DNA of 51,055 nucleotides, taken from positions 1-51,055 of the forward strand of contig JASBVG010000030.1 of NCBI GenBank assembly GCA_030147505.1, read 5' to 3'. The notes under the pieces were generated by a model. That model saw only the letters and a list, made by a program, of their open reading frames with translations. It was not told the origin of the DNA and did no database searches. Source of the stretch: Tardiphaga sp. GTDB taxonomy: Bacteria > Pseudomonadota > Alphaproteobacteria > Rhizobiales > Xanthobacteraceae. A program made the translations under genes and the position numbers. This document shows, piece by piece, positions 43,018 through 50,855 of this stretch (its first letter is position 1; every line of letters begins with the position of its first letter).

Positions 43018-43734
43018 ATGTTCTCAGTCATTTTCGAAGTCCTGCCGGGTGACGGCAAGAAGGACGAGTATCTCGACCACGCCAAGCAGTTGAAGCCCAT
43101 TCTCGAAACCGTCGATGGCTTCATCGACAACGAACGTTTCGAGAGTCGGCGCCGTCCCGGCTGGGTGCTGTCGCATTCGACCTGGCGGGACGAGAAATCC
43201 GTGGTGCGCTGGCGCACCGAGAGCGAGCACCATGCGACCCAGGGCAAAGGCCGCTTCGAGATCTTTCAGGACTATCACTTGCGTGTCGGCGAAGTGACGT
43301 CGGATACGGCGCCGCCACCAGGCGTGCCGGTGATCGAACGTCGTTTCGATGAGACCGAGATTGGTGCTGCCAAACTGGCAACCTTCACGGAGATCGTTCC
43401 GACTGAAGGCGTCGATCTGACGGTTGATCTCGATAGGCTGCTTGCGCGCATCGGCCTCGATGCGGGAGCCGGAGCGGTCGTCGAGCACGACATCTTCGCC
43501 AGCATCTACAATCCCGGCAAACTCGCGCTGCTCGTCGCATGGACGGACGCCGCGGCAGCGGGGATCTGGCTGCCGCGAAAAGCGGACGGCGTCGTTGAGC
43601 TGCGTCACCGCAAGGTCCGCATCATCCGCGACTATGGCCGCTTCGACCGCCGCGAGGCGCCGCAATATTATCCGGACGCTCAAGGGCGCGAGACAAGGCA
43701 TGCGGAGCGGACCAGGTGCCCCTTCAGTGGCTAG
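43018..43734 (+). CDS. Antibiotic-biosynthesis-monooxygenase (ABM) domain protein
   Basis: This 238-residue protein has an N-terminal ABM dimeric barrel (MFSVIFEVLPGDGKKDEYLDHAKQLKPILETVDGFIDNERFES, SHSTWRDEKSVVRWRTESEHHATQ, residues 1-90) and a second, weakly similar domain (about residues 105-215, ALLVAWTDAAAAGIW, KVRIIRDYGRFDR). ABM proteins are cofactor-less oxygenases or isomerases or heme handlers. ATG 43018 follows GAGGAG. The 3' end overlaps the convergent phhA gene by 11 bases. Last gene of the ArsR-linked operon. Confidence 0.85.
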   Translation: MFSVIFEVLPGDGKKDEYLDHAKQLKPILETVDGFIDNERFESRRRPGWVLSHSTWRDEKSVVRWRTESEHHATQGKGRFEIFQDYHLRVGEVTSDTAPPPGVPVIERRFDETEIGAAKLATFTEIVPTEGVDLTVDLDRLLARIGLDAGAGAVVEHDIFASIYNPGKLALLVAWTDAAAAGIWLPRKADGVVELRHRKVRIIRDYGRFDRREAPQYYPDAQGRETRHAERTRCPFSG

Positions 43735-44611
43735 CGGCTGAGTTCTTGGCCTTGAAATAAGCAAAGCTTCCGCGGCTGACGACGTGATCATCGGTGATCA
43801 CCGCGTCAGCCGCGATGTCGTCCGCTTTCGCCAGCCGTGCATACAAATCGCCGAAATCGCGATAGCTGTCTTCCAGCAGTTTTTCGAAACTGTCGATGAC
43901 GAAATAGGTCTGCTGAAAATCGTCGATGATGTAGTCGGTGCGCATCACCCGCTCGAGATCGAACGTGATGCGGTTGGGAGAGGGGTCTTCCAGCGCGAAC
44001 ACCGACTCCGTCGCCGATGACAGGATGCCCGCGCCGAAGATGCGCAGGCCATCGGCGCTCTTCATCAGCCCGAATTCGATCGTGTACCAATACAGCCGTG
44101 CCAGGTTCTTCAGCTGACCGAGCGCCATCGCGCGCTGACCGCCCTTGCCATAGGCTTCCATGAAATCTGCATAGACGGGATTGGCGAGCAGCGGCACATG
44201 GCCGAACACGTCGTGGAAGATGTCCGGCTCCTGCAGATAGTCCATCTCGCTTTCGGGGCGGATGAAGGCGCCGGCCGGAAAGCGGCGGTTGGCGAGATGA
44301 TCAAAGAACACTTCATCCGGCACCAGCTCGGCCACCGGCACCACCTGCCAGCCGGTCAGAGGCCTCAACCGGGCACTGAGTTTGGCCATGTCGGGAATGC
44401 CGCCCTCTGAGAGCTGCAGGTGCTGCAAGGCGCTCTGGAATTCGTCGCAGGCTCGGCCCTGCAAGACGGTCTGTGCGCGGGCGAACAGCCGATCCCAGCG
44501 ATCATGCTCGGCAGGGGAGTAAGAGGCCCAGTCCTGATCGAGAGTGAAGTCGTCGCGCCGGGGCGCGGCCAGATAGCGGTTCTTCCCGGTCGATTGATCC
44601 AGCGTAGTCAT
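43724..44611 (-). CDS. phhA: Phenylalanine 4-monooxygenase
   Basis: This 295-residue pterin-dependent iron enzyme hydroxylates phenylalanine to tyrosine. The iron ligands are His133, His138 (EPDIFHDVFGHVPLL) and Glu179 (YWYTIEFGL). YFVIDSFEKLLEDSYRDF is typical of bacterial PhhA. ATG 44609-44611 is chosen; ATG 44621-44623 is four codons earlier. No pterin dehydratase (phhB) follows. A perfect palindrome (44700-44716) lies upstream. Its 3' end overlaps the ABM gene. Confidence 0.95.
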   Translation of the reverse strand: MTTLDQSTGKNRYLAAPRRDDFTLDQDWASYSPAEHDRWDRLFARAQTVLQGRACDEFQSALQHLQLSEGGIPDMAKLSARLRPLTGWQVVPVAELVPDEVFFDHLANRRFPAGAFIRPESEMDYLQEPDIFHDVFGHVPLLANPVYADFMEAYGKGGQRAMALGQLKNLARLYWYTIEFGLMKSADGLRIFGAGILSSATESVFALEDPSPNRITFDLERVMRTDYIIDDFQQTYFVIDSFEKLLEDSYRDFGDLYARLAKADDIAADAVITDDHVVSRGSFAYFKAKNSAASH

Positions 44612-44699
44612 GACGCTCTCCATCCCCGATCACCAACTGAAGTCTACGGTGCCGCCAGCCGTTGGTTCCAGCCCCATCCGGGCTGCTGCAGCGGCGAAA

Positions 44700-44716
44700 A
44701 GAAAGAATTTCTTTCT
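44700..44716. promoter_or_regulatory. Perfect 17-bp palindrome upstream of phhA
   Basis: AGAAAGAATTTCTTTCT (8-bp arms around T) lies 89 bases upstream of the phhA start in the 340-base region between phhA and the Bug-type gene. That region holds no gene I can support. The site could bind an Lrp- or TyrR-type regulator of phhA, but this is not shown. Confidence 0.4.
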
Positions 44717-44951
44717 CTGCGTGGCCAGACGACAGCGATCCACCAAGCGCGTACCTGTATTTGCAAGGCGCTTTTCTTGCCGAAACGATGCTGCACTGCC
44801 ATTTTTAGCTAGCTAACAAAGCTGCTTCCCAGGCTGTCGGGAGCGTCCGAGGGCGTCCACGACGGCAGTAAAACAGCCACCAATGCCGGCTTTTCGAACC
44901 TGCTCGTGGGAGCGGGACCGGGCAAACGTGTCTGCGGAAGGCAGCGAAACA

Positions 44952-45968
44952 ATGTCTTTCAACCAAAGGATCACGATCGTGCGCTCCGCTCTGTTGTCCC
45001 GTCTTCTCTCCGCTGCATTCGCCTCGGTTATGCTGACCACGGGCATCGGTGCAGCCTGCGCGGCTGATGCCTGGCCGAGCCGCCCCATCAAGCTTGTCGT
45101 CCCGTTCCCGCCGGGCGGCGCCGCCGACGTGTCCGCGCGCATCTTCGCCGACAAGCTCGGCGAGTCGCTGAAGCAGACGGTGGTGGTCGAGAACAAGGCC
45201 GGCGCCGGCACCGCGATCGCCGCGGAATACGTCGCCAAGGCCGATCCCGACGGCTACACGCTATCGCTGGCGCCTGCCGGACAGCTCACCATCCTGCCGC
45301 ATATCAACACCAAGGTGCAGTTCGATCCGTTCAACAGCTTCGTCCCGGTGTCGAACCTGACCTCGGTGCCTTATGTGCTCGCAGCCAGCCCCGATGCGCC
45401 GGTCTCCACCGCCAGGGAGCTTGTGGCGGCCGCGAAGAAGGAACCGGGCAAGTTCACTTATTCCTCATGCGGCCCGGGCACGCTGTGCCATCTGAGCGGT
45501 GAGCTGTTCAAGAGCCTCACCGATACCGATCTGCTGCATGTCCCGTTCAAGGGTAGCGCACCGGCGGTGAATGCGCTGCTCGGCAATCAGGTCAACCTGT
45601 CCTTCGACACCCTGACCGTGCTCGCCCCGCAGATCCGCGATGGCAAGGTGAAGGGTCTGCTGGTCACCAGTGCCGAACGTTCGCCGCAGCTGCCGAATGT
45701 GCCGACCGCGGCCGAAGCCGGCATCAAGGACTTTGTCGTCGATAGCTGGTTCGGCCTCGTCGTGCCCGCCGGCACGCCGGATGCGATCGTCGATCGCCTG
45801 AATGCCGAAGTGAACCGCATCGGCGCGCTGCCGGATGTGAAGGAGCGTCTCGAAGCCCAGGGCCTCAGTGTCACCACCTCGACGCGTGAAGCCTTTGCGA
45901 AGACCATCAGGGACGACCATGTCCGCTGGGGCAAGGTCGTGGATGCTGCGGGCGCAAAGCTCTACTGA
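44952..45968 (+). CDS. Tripartite tricarboxylate transporter binding protein (Bug family)
   Basis: This 338-residue periplasmic solute receptor has a signal peptide (RLLSAAFASVMLTTGIGAACA) and the Bug family start ADAWPSRPIKLVVPFPPGGAADVSARIFADKL. GAGTAIAAEYVAKADPDGYTL and SAERSPQLPNVPTAAEAGI are typical motifs. Bug proteins bind carboxylates such as tricarboxylates or aromatic acids, but the TctAB membrane partners are not in the window, so it is an orphan receptor. ATG 44952; GTG or ATG starts further upstream are less likely. Confidence 0.9.
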   Translation: MSFNQRITIVRSALLSRLLSAAFASVMLTTGIGAACAADAWPSRPIKLVVPFPPGGAADVSARIFADKLGESLKQTVVVENKAGAGTAIAAEYVAKADPDGYTLSLAPAGQLTILPHINTKVQFDPFNSFVPVSNLTSVPYVLAASPDAPVSTARELVAAAKKEPGKFTYSSCGPGTLCHLSGELFKSLTDTDLLHVPFKGSAPAVNALLGNQVNLSFDTLTVLAPQIRDGKVKGLLVTSAERSPQLPNVPTAAEAGIKDFVVDSWFGLVVPAGTPDAIVDRLNAEVNRIGALPDVKERLEAQGLSVTTSTREAFAKTIRDDHVRWGKVVDAAGAKLY

Positions 45969-45991
45969 GCGTCACGTTGTGAACAAGCAGA

Positions 45992-46027
45992 ACAAGGGCC
46001 GGGTTGAATGTTCAACCCGGCCCTTGT
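45992..46027. terminator. Bidirectional intrinsic terminator
   Basis: ACAAGGGCCGGGTTGAA, loop TG, TTCAACCCGGCCCTTGT then CGTTTTCG: a 17-bp perfect stem between the convergent Bug-type gene and the solute-binding-protein gene. Confidence 0.85.
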
Positions 46028-46040
46028 CGTTTTCGACGCG

Positions 46041-47255
46041 TCACTTCACCAGCGCGCAGCCGCCTTCATTCATTGGCCGAAACGCTTTCTCGGCTGGCAC
46101 GGTCGCGAGCAGCTTGTAATAGTCATATGGATACTTCGACTCCGCCGGCTTCTTGATCTCGAACAGATAGATCGGGTGGATGACCCGGCCGTCGGCGCGG
46201 ATGGTCACATCGCCGAACAGCTTGTCCTTGCCCTTGAATGTCTTCATCTGTGGCACCACGACACCGGCATCGTCGCTGCCTTTGGCGGCCACGGCATTGA
46301 GATAGGCGAGCGTCGAGGCATAGACGCCGGCCTGGTTGCCGCTCGGCATCTTGCCATTCATGCCCGGGCGCTGCGCGAAGCGCTTTGCGAAGGCGCGGGT
46401 ATCGTCATCCATGTCCCAGTAGAAAGATTCCGTCAGCAGCAGGCCCTGCGCGGTCTTCAGGCCCATGCCGTGGACGTCGTTGATGAAGATCAGGAATGCC
46501 ACCAGCTTCTGCGGGCCGTCCTGCATGCCGAATTCGCTGGCCTGCTTCACCGTGTTGATGGTGTCGGCGCCGGCATTGGCGAGGCCGACGACCTTTGCTT
46601 TCGATGTCTGCGCCTGCAGCAGCAGTGACGCGAAGTCCGAGGTGCCAAGCGGATGCTTTGACGAGCCCAGCACCTTGCCGCCATTCCTGGTGATGTAGTT
46701 GGTCGCTTCCGCCTCGATGCCTTGCCCCAGCGCGTAATTGACCGTGATGAAGTACCAGTCGTCGCCGCCGCGCTGCATCATCGCCTGCGCCGTGGTGTTG
46801 CCGGTGGCCCAGGCATCGTTGACCCACTGGATCGTGTTCGGCGAGCAGTCCTTGCCGGTGAGGTCCGATGTCGCCGTCGACGAGGCGAGGAAGGTCATTT
46901 TGGTGTTGCGCGCGATATTGTTGATGGCGAGGCCGACCGATGAATTCGGCACGTCGACAATGGCATCGACCTTCTCGACATCCAGCCATTTGCGCGCGAT
47001 GGCGGAGCCGACATCGGCCTTGTTCTGGTGGTCGGCATAGACGATCTCGACCTTGATATTCTTGCCGCCGCCATTGAAATCCTCGGCCGCCATGCGCGCG
47101 GCTTCCACCGAGCCCATGCCGTTGGTGTCCTGGAACACGCCGGAGATGTCGTTGAGCACGCCGATGCGAACCACATCGTCGGAAATCTGCGCTTGCGTCG
47201 TACCTGCCATGAAGCAGGACGCCGCGGCGGCCAGTATGGTCTTGTAGCCCTTCAT
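46041..47255 (-). CDS. ABC transporter substrate-binding protein, LivK-like, linked to the P450
   Basis: This 404-residue periplasmic receptor has a signal peptide (MKGYKTILAAAASCFMAGTTQA) and the type I fold: ISDDVVRIGVLNDISGVFQDTNGMGSVEAARMAAEDFNGG and TKMTFLASSTATSDLTGKDC. Its place 67 bases behind ferredoxin and P450 genes suggests it takes up the P450's substrate, such as an aromatic acid. Homologues in Rhodopseudomonas bind lignin-type aromatics. ATG 47253-47255; earlier in-frame sequence overlaps the ferredoxin gene and is non-coding. No permeases accompany it. Confidence 0.9.
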   Translation of the reverse strand: MKGYKTILAAAASCFMAGTTQAQISDDVVRIGVLNDISGVFQDTNGMGSVEAARMAAEDFNGGGKNIKVEIVYADHQNKADVGSAIARKWLDVEKVDAIVDVPNSSVGLAINNIARNTKMTFLASSTATSDLTGKDCSPNTIQWVNDAWATGNTTAQAMMQRGGDDWYFITVNYALGQGIEAEATNYITRNGGKVLGSSKHPLGTSDFASLLLQAQTSKAKVVGLANAGADTINTVKQASEFGMQDGPQKLVAFLIFINDVHGMGLKTAQGLLLTESFYWDMDDDTRAFAKRFAQRPGMNGKMPSGNQAGVYASTLAYLNAVAAKGSDDAGVVVPQMKTFKGKDKLFGDVTIRADGRVIHPIYLFEIKKPAESKYPYDYYKLLATVPAEKAFRPMNEGGCALVK

Positions 47256-47322
47256 TGTTGGTCCCTCCCGTTTGATTTGTTTGCGCGGCTCCGGACGTTG
47301 CCGGTCGCGGTCGCGTGTGGAG

Positions 47323-47646
47323 CTAGATCTGCCGCTCTGGCAGTCGCAACACGAGGCCATCGAGCGCCTCGGTGATTCTGATCTGGCAGGACAGGCGGCT
47401 GTTCGGCAGCCGATCCGTTGCCACGCCTTCCAGCAATTCGTCTTCATCGGCGCTGACCTCGCCGATACGGGCGAGCCAGTCGTCATCCACATAGACATGA
47501 CAGGTCGCACACACCGCGCTGCCGCCGCATTCGGCGATGATCTCGTCGATGCCATGCCGCATGGCCGCCGACATCGCGCTGTCCCCGATGGCCGCATCGA
47601 CGTTCTGCGCGTGGCCGTCGGGATGGATGAAAGTAATGTTCGGCAT
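47323..47646 (-). CDS. [2Fe-2S] ferredoxin, P450 electron donor
   Basis: This 107-residue vertebrate-type (adrenodoxin/putidaredoxin-like) ferredoxin has cluster cysteines 40, 46, 49 and 87 in pattern CX5CX2CX37C (ECGGSAVCATC and LSCQI). It sits seven bases behind the P450 and is similar in placement to palustrisredoxin, which serves CYP199A2 in Rhodopseudomonas palustris. A ferredoxin reductase is not in the window. Confidence 0.92.
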   Translation of the reverse strand: MPNITFIHPDGHAQNVDAAIGDSAMSAAMRHGIDEIIAECGGSAVCATCHVYVDDDWLARIGEVSADEDELLEGVATDRLPNSRLSCQIRITEALDGLVLRLPERQI

Positions 47647-47653
47647 GATGTCC

Positions 47654-48925
47654 TCAGGCAGGCGTGAACGTCACCGGCAGGCTCTCCAGCCCGCGCAGCG
47701 TGTTGTTGTAGCGGCGCGTGATCTCGCCGCTGATCTCGATGGCCTTCACCTTGCGCGCCAGAGCCGAGAGCATCGCTTCGCCTTCGAGACGGGCGACGAG
47801 CTGGCCAACGCACATATGGATGCCCGACCCGAAGCCGACATGGCCCGATGTCTTGCGGGTGATGTCGTAGCGCGCCGGATCCTCCCAGCGCCGGGGGTCG
47901 CGATTGGCGGCGCCAAGGAACATCAGCACCTTTTCGCCTTCGCCGACCCGGTGACCGCTGATCTCGACGGGGCGCGTCGTGGTGCGGAAGAACGTCTGTA
48001 CCGGGCTCTCATAGCGTACGGCTTCCTCGAAGGCGCTCCGCGCCAGCGTCACGTCAGCGCGCAGCCGTGCAAATTCCTCGGGATAGCGTGCGAGGCAATA
48101 GACGGCGGCGCCGATGCCGTTGACGGTGGTGTCGAGGCCCGCCGAAAGCAGCGAGCGGACCAGCAGCGGTGCCTCGTCATGGGTGATGTCACCGGTGTCG
48201 GCGCGCGCATGGATGCAGGCACCGAAACCGCCCGGCGCGAGATTCTCGCGCTGGCACTGCGCCTGGACATAGGCCTGATGCGGAGCCGAACGCGCGATGG
48301 CGTTCTGGCGCAATTCGTTGGGCGGCCCGAAGGCGTTGAAGACGAGGCCGGCATAGGGCAGGAGATTTTCACGTCCTTCCTTCTGCAGTCCCATCGCATC
48401 GGGGAAAACCGACAGCGGATACGCCTCGGCGAGATCGGCGATCGCATCGAAGCTTCGTCGTTCCAGCAGTTCGTCCACTTTCGCATCGGCTGCCGCGACA
48501 AAGCCGTCGCGCAGCGTCTTCATCACCGCGGGGGACAGCACCTTGTTGAGCACCGCGCGGGTGCGCGTATGCGCGGGCGGGTCGGCTTCGAGGATCAGGC
48601 TCGGCGGTCGCCACGGCTTTTCCCTGGCGAAGTCGCTGAGGCCGACGCCGCGGCTGGAACAGAAGGTCGCCGGATCGTTCAGGACAGCGTGAACCTCGGC
48701 ATAGCGCGCGACGGCGAACACGTTCCATTTGTCGAGATAGACCACGGGACCGGCTTCACGCAGAACCTCGTGGGTCGGGTGCGGGTCCGCGAAGAAGTCG
48801 AGCGCGAACGGATCAACATCGAGCGTCGGGATCGGCGGAAATGCGTGATCCTTCGGCTGTGTATCGAAGGCGAGGACCGGTATCGCCGACGCGGAAGCGG
48901 AATTGGGACAGGTCAATGCGACCAT
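47654..48925 (-). CDS. Cytochrome P450, CYP199A-like
   Basis: This 423-residue P450 has heme cysteine Cys372 in FGSGIHMCVG (365-374), I-helix AGLDTT (262-267), ExxR at Glu301-Arg304 and the conserved SLILEADPPAHTRTRAVLNKVLSP segment. Overall it resembles CYP199A enzymes, which oxidise para-substituted benzoates such as 4-methoxybenzoate; SSRGVGLSDF (90-99) recalls the substrate carboxylate pocket. The assignment to CYP199A is by recollection, not alignment. ATG 48923-48925. Divergent from a MarR regulator; operon with ferredoxin and solute-binding protein. Confidence 0.9.
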   Translation of the reverse strand: MVALTCPNSASASAIPVLAFDTQPKDHAFPPIPTLDVDPFALDFFADPHPTHEVLREAGPVVYLDKWNVFAVARYAEVHAVLNDPATFCSSRGVGLSDFAREKPWRPPSLILEADPPAHTRTRAVLNKVLSPAVMKTLRDGFVAAADAKVDELLERRSFDAIADLAEAYPLSVFPDAMGLQKEGRENLLPYAGLVFNAFGPPNELRQNAIARSAPHQAYVQAQCQRENLAPGGFGACIHARADTGDITHDEAPLLVRSLLSAGLDTTVNGIGAAVYCLARYPEEFARLRADVTLARSAFEEAVRYESPVQTFFRTTTRPVEISGHRVGEGEKVLMFLGAANRDPRRWEDPARYDITRKTSGHVGFGSGIHMCVGQLVARLEGEAMLSALARKVKAIEISGEITRRYNNTLRGLESLPVTFTPA

Positions 48926-48949
48926 AAGGCGTCTCCCTGTTTTCTTCTT

Positions 48950-48962
48950 GGCAATCGTTGCC
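48950..48962. promoter_or_regulatory. Operator-like palindrome between P450 and MarR genes
   Basis: GGCAA, TCG, TTGCC is a perfect 13-bp dyad in the 114-base divergent region between the P450 and MarR starts, a likely MarR binding position. A direct repeat of CGAACG also occurs nearby. Confidence 0.45.
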
Positions 48963-49039
48963 GCATAATCCTATGTCTCGAACGATACGAACGGCCGGGA
49001 TTGCGGCCGGCTTGAAAGCAGAGGCGAGGCGCGCGGCGG

Positions 49040-49564
49040 ATGGGCAAAAAGCAGCTGGGTAAAAGCGCGCCGGACATCGGTCTCCGTGTTGAAAAGGAAG
49101 CGGCTTCGCACGGGCAACTGCTCGATCTCAATCGCTATGTGCCCGCCTTCATCACCTTTATCGCCAACAAGCTGTCGAACAGCGCAACGGTCCACTATCA
49201 AAAGCATTTCGGCGTGAACATCACCGAATGGCGCATCATGTCGCTGCTGGCCATCGAACCCGGGATTCCGGCATCGCGGATCTGTCAGGTCATCGGCTTC
49301 GACAAGGGGCCTGTCAGCCGAACGCTGGCGATGCTGGAAAGCAGGGGGCTGGTCATCATCGGCACCGACCGGCGCGATGCGCGGACGCATTCGATCAAGC
49401 TCACCGCCAAGGGGCGCAAGACGCATGACGCCGTTATCGTCGCCGCGCTCGGGCGCGAGCAGAGACTGCTGTCCTGCCTCGATGACAAAGAGCGCGAAGT
49501 GCTGATCGACCTGTTGCGGCGTATCCACGGCAATCTCAATGCCGTCACCACAGCAACCGAGTAA
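49040..49564 (+). CDS. MarR-family regulator
   Basis: This 174-residue winged-helix regulator has the MarR DNA-binding region (ITEWRIMSLLAIEPGIPASRICQVIGFDKGPVSRTLAMLESRGLVIIGTDRRDARTHSIKLTAKGR) and terminal helices for dimerisation. MarR proteins often respond to aromatic acids, which fits control of the divergent P450 operon. ATG 49040. The 233-base region 49565-49797 after it holds only a terminator. Confidence 0.92.
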   Translation: MGKKQLGKSAPDIGLRVEKEAASHGQLLDLNRYVPAFITFIANKLSNSATVHYQKHFGVNITEWRIMSLLAIEPGIPASRICQVIGFDKGPVSRTLAMLESRGLVIIGTDRRDARTHSIKLTAKGRKTHDAVIVAALGREQRLLSCLDDKEREVLIDLLRRIHGNLNAVTTATE

Positions 49565-49740
49565 GCCTGGGCGCGCACCATCGCTTTCGGTCCCGCGCAG
49601 GCAGTCCGCCATCGTTTCTCTCCCTGAAGCGGCGCGGCAATCGAATTGCTCTGTCTGCGCCTGCTTTAGAGATGTTCTCACGAATTAGTTGCTGAGGCAA
49701 CAAAAAGCTTCGGCTGCTGAAATGCTGCCATGCACGCTTG

Positions 49741-49776
49741 CACAAACAAAAATGCCCGGCATTCCTGCCGGGCATT
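49741..49776 (-). terminator. Rho-independent terminator of the Rrf2/AhpD operon
   Basis: On the minus strand AATGCCCGGCA, GGAA, TGCCGGGCATT is an 11-bp perfect stem followed by TTTGTTTGTG, 22 bases after the AhpD-like stop. Confidence 0.9.
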
Positions 49777-49797
49777 GGGATCTTGCTGTCGAACGGC

Positions 49798-50262
49798 TCA
49801 GGCGGCGGCCTTTGGTGCATCGACCGGATGCGGGGCGCGGAAGGCAACGGCAAGCCTGTTCCAGACGTTGATGGCGCCGATGGCGGTGGTGATCTTCACG
49901 CATTCGTCGTCGGAGAAGTGCTTGCGCAGCTCTTCATAGACGTCATCCGGTGCGCGGGTCTGCGCGATCAAAGTAACGGCGTCGACCCAGCCGAGCAGCG
50001 CACGTTCGCGCGGCGTATAGACGGTCGACTCGTGCCATGTTGAAACGAGATTGATCCATTGCTCGCTCAGCCCGTCGTGACGCGACTCTTTCACATGCAT
50101 GTCGACGCAATAGGCGCAGCCATTGATGATCGAGGCGCGGAGCTTGATGAGGTGGATGATCGCAGGCTCGAGGCCGCTCTCCTTCACCACATAGCGATCC
50201 AGTGCTGCGACGGCCTTGTAGGCATCGGGTGAAGCCTTGGCGAAGTTGATACGTGGCGACAT
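49798..50262 (-). CDS. AhpD-like carboxymuconolactone decarboxylase family protein
   Basis: This 154-residue protein has the AhpD-type redox motif CAYC (Cys49, Cys52) in INGCAYCVDMHVKESRHDG, plus ERALLGWVDAVTLIAQT and FSDDECVKITTAIGAINVWNRLAVA. Proteins of this kind are peroxidases or thiol reductants, and differ from PcaC in the CxxC motif. ATG 50260-50262. It is 31 bases behind the Rrf2 regulator, so they form a two-gene operon likely responding to oxidative or nitrosative stress. Confidence 0.9.
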   Translation of the reverse strand: MSPRINFAKASPDAYKAVAALDRYVVKESGLEPAIIHLIKLRASIINGCAYCVDMHVKESRHDGLSEQWINLVSTWHESTVYTPRERALLGWVDAVTLIAQTRAPDDVYEELRKHFSDDECVKITTAIGAINVWNRLAVAFRAPHPVDAPKAAA

Positions 50263-50293
50263 GACAGGTTTCCTTCGGTTCGGTGGTTGAAAG

Positions 50294-50797
50294 TCAGTTG
50301 GCGCTGCGGCGCCGTTCGTTGAGCTCGAGAAAGGCGCAGCCGCGTGCGGCGATGGCGCCGTCCTCGTCCTTGGCACGAAGGTCGCCGAGCACGTCGGCGA
50401 GGCTGACCTTCGCGAGTTCCTCGCGATAGACGCGTTCGGCGCGCAGCATCGCGGCATTGATGGAGCAGGGCGCTTTCGGTTTGCCCGGCAGCGGATTGGG
50501 TCCGCGCTGACGGATCTCGGCGCAGCGGAAGGCCGGGGCGGAGCCTTCGATGGCCAGCACCAGATCGAGCAGCGTGATCTCATTGGGTGCGCGGGCGAGG
50601 CGATAGCCTCCGGTCGGACCTGGTTTTGTCGCCACGATGCCGGCACCGGAGAGGGCCTGCAGATGCTTGAGCAGATAGCTCGTGGAGACGCCGTGAAATT
50701 CCGCGAGGGACGCCGCGGAGAGCACGCCGTCAGCCGTCAGCCCGGCCATCATGGCTACGCTGTGAATGGCCTGCTCGACACCGTCGCTCATTTTCAT
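50294..50797 (-). CDS. Rrf2-family transcription regulator
   Basis: This 167-residue winged-helix regulator has the Rrf2 domain: HSVAMMAGLTADGVLSAASLAEFHGVSTSYLLKHLQALSGAGIVATKPGPTGGYRLARAPNEITLLDLVLAIEG. Cysteines at 92, 111 and 154 do not match the IscR/NsrR three-cysteine cluster spacing, so it may sense thiol oxidation rather than hold an Fe-S cluster; this is inference. ATG 50795-50797; ATG two codons later is possible. The promoter overlaps a 33-bp dyad. Confidence 0.9.
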   Translation of the reverse strand: MKMSDGVEQAIHSVAMMAGLTADGVLSAASLAEFHGVSTSYLLKHLQALSGAGIVATKPGPTGGYRLARAPNEITLLDLVLAIEGSAPAFRCAEIRQRGPNPLPGKPKAPCSINAAMLRAERVYREELAKVSLADVLGDLRAKDEDGAIAARGCAFLELNERRRSAN

Positions 50798-50811
50798 CGG
50801 GGTAGCTCCGA

Positions 50812-50844
50812 ACTAGTCATGGATAATTATTATCCGTGATTAGT
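50812..50844. promoter_or_regulatory. 33-bp operator dyad over the Rrf2 promoter
   Basis: Two 16-base arms around a central T (50828), 14 of 16 positions paired; the inner part GGATAATTATTATCC is perfect. It begins 15 bases upstream of the Rrf2 start codon and covers the -10 region, consistent with autorepression. Confidence 0.7.
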
Positions 50845-50855
50845 TTGCGAGTCAA
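50826..50855 (-). promoter_or_regulatory. Likely sigma-70 promoter of the Rrf2/AhpD operon
   Basis: TTGACT (50855-50850) and AATAAT (50831-50826), 18 bases apart, on the minus strand. The -10 box lies inside the dyad. The remaining sequence 50856-51055 has no gene I can support. Confidence 0.5.

Noticed and set aside
46041..47813. A 590-residue frame joining the ferredoxin region to the binding protein
   Set aside because: The first 186 residues overlap the ferredoxin gene in another frame; the signal peptide at 47255 marks the true start.
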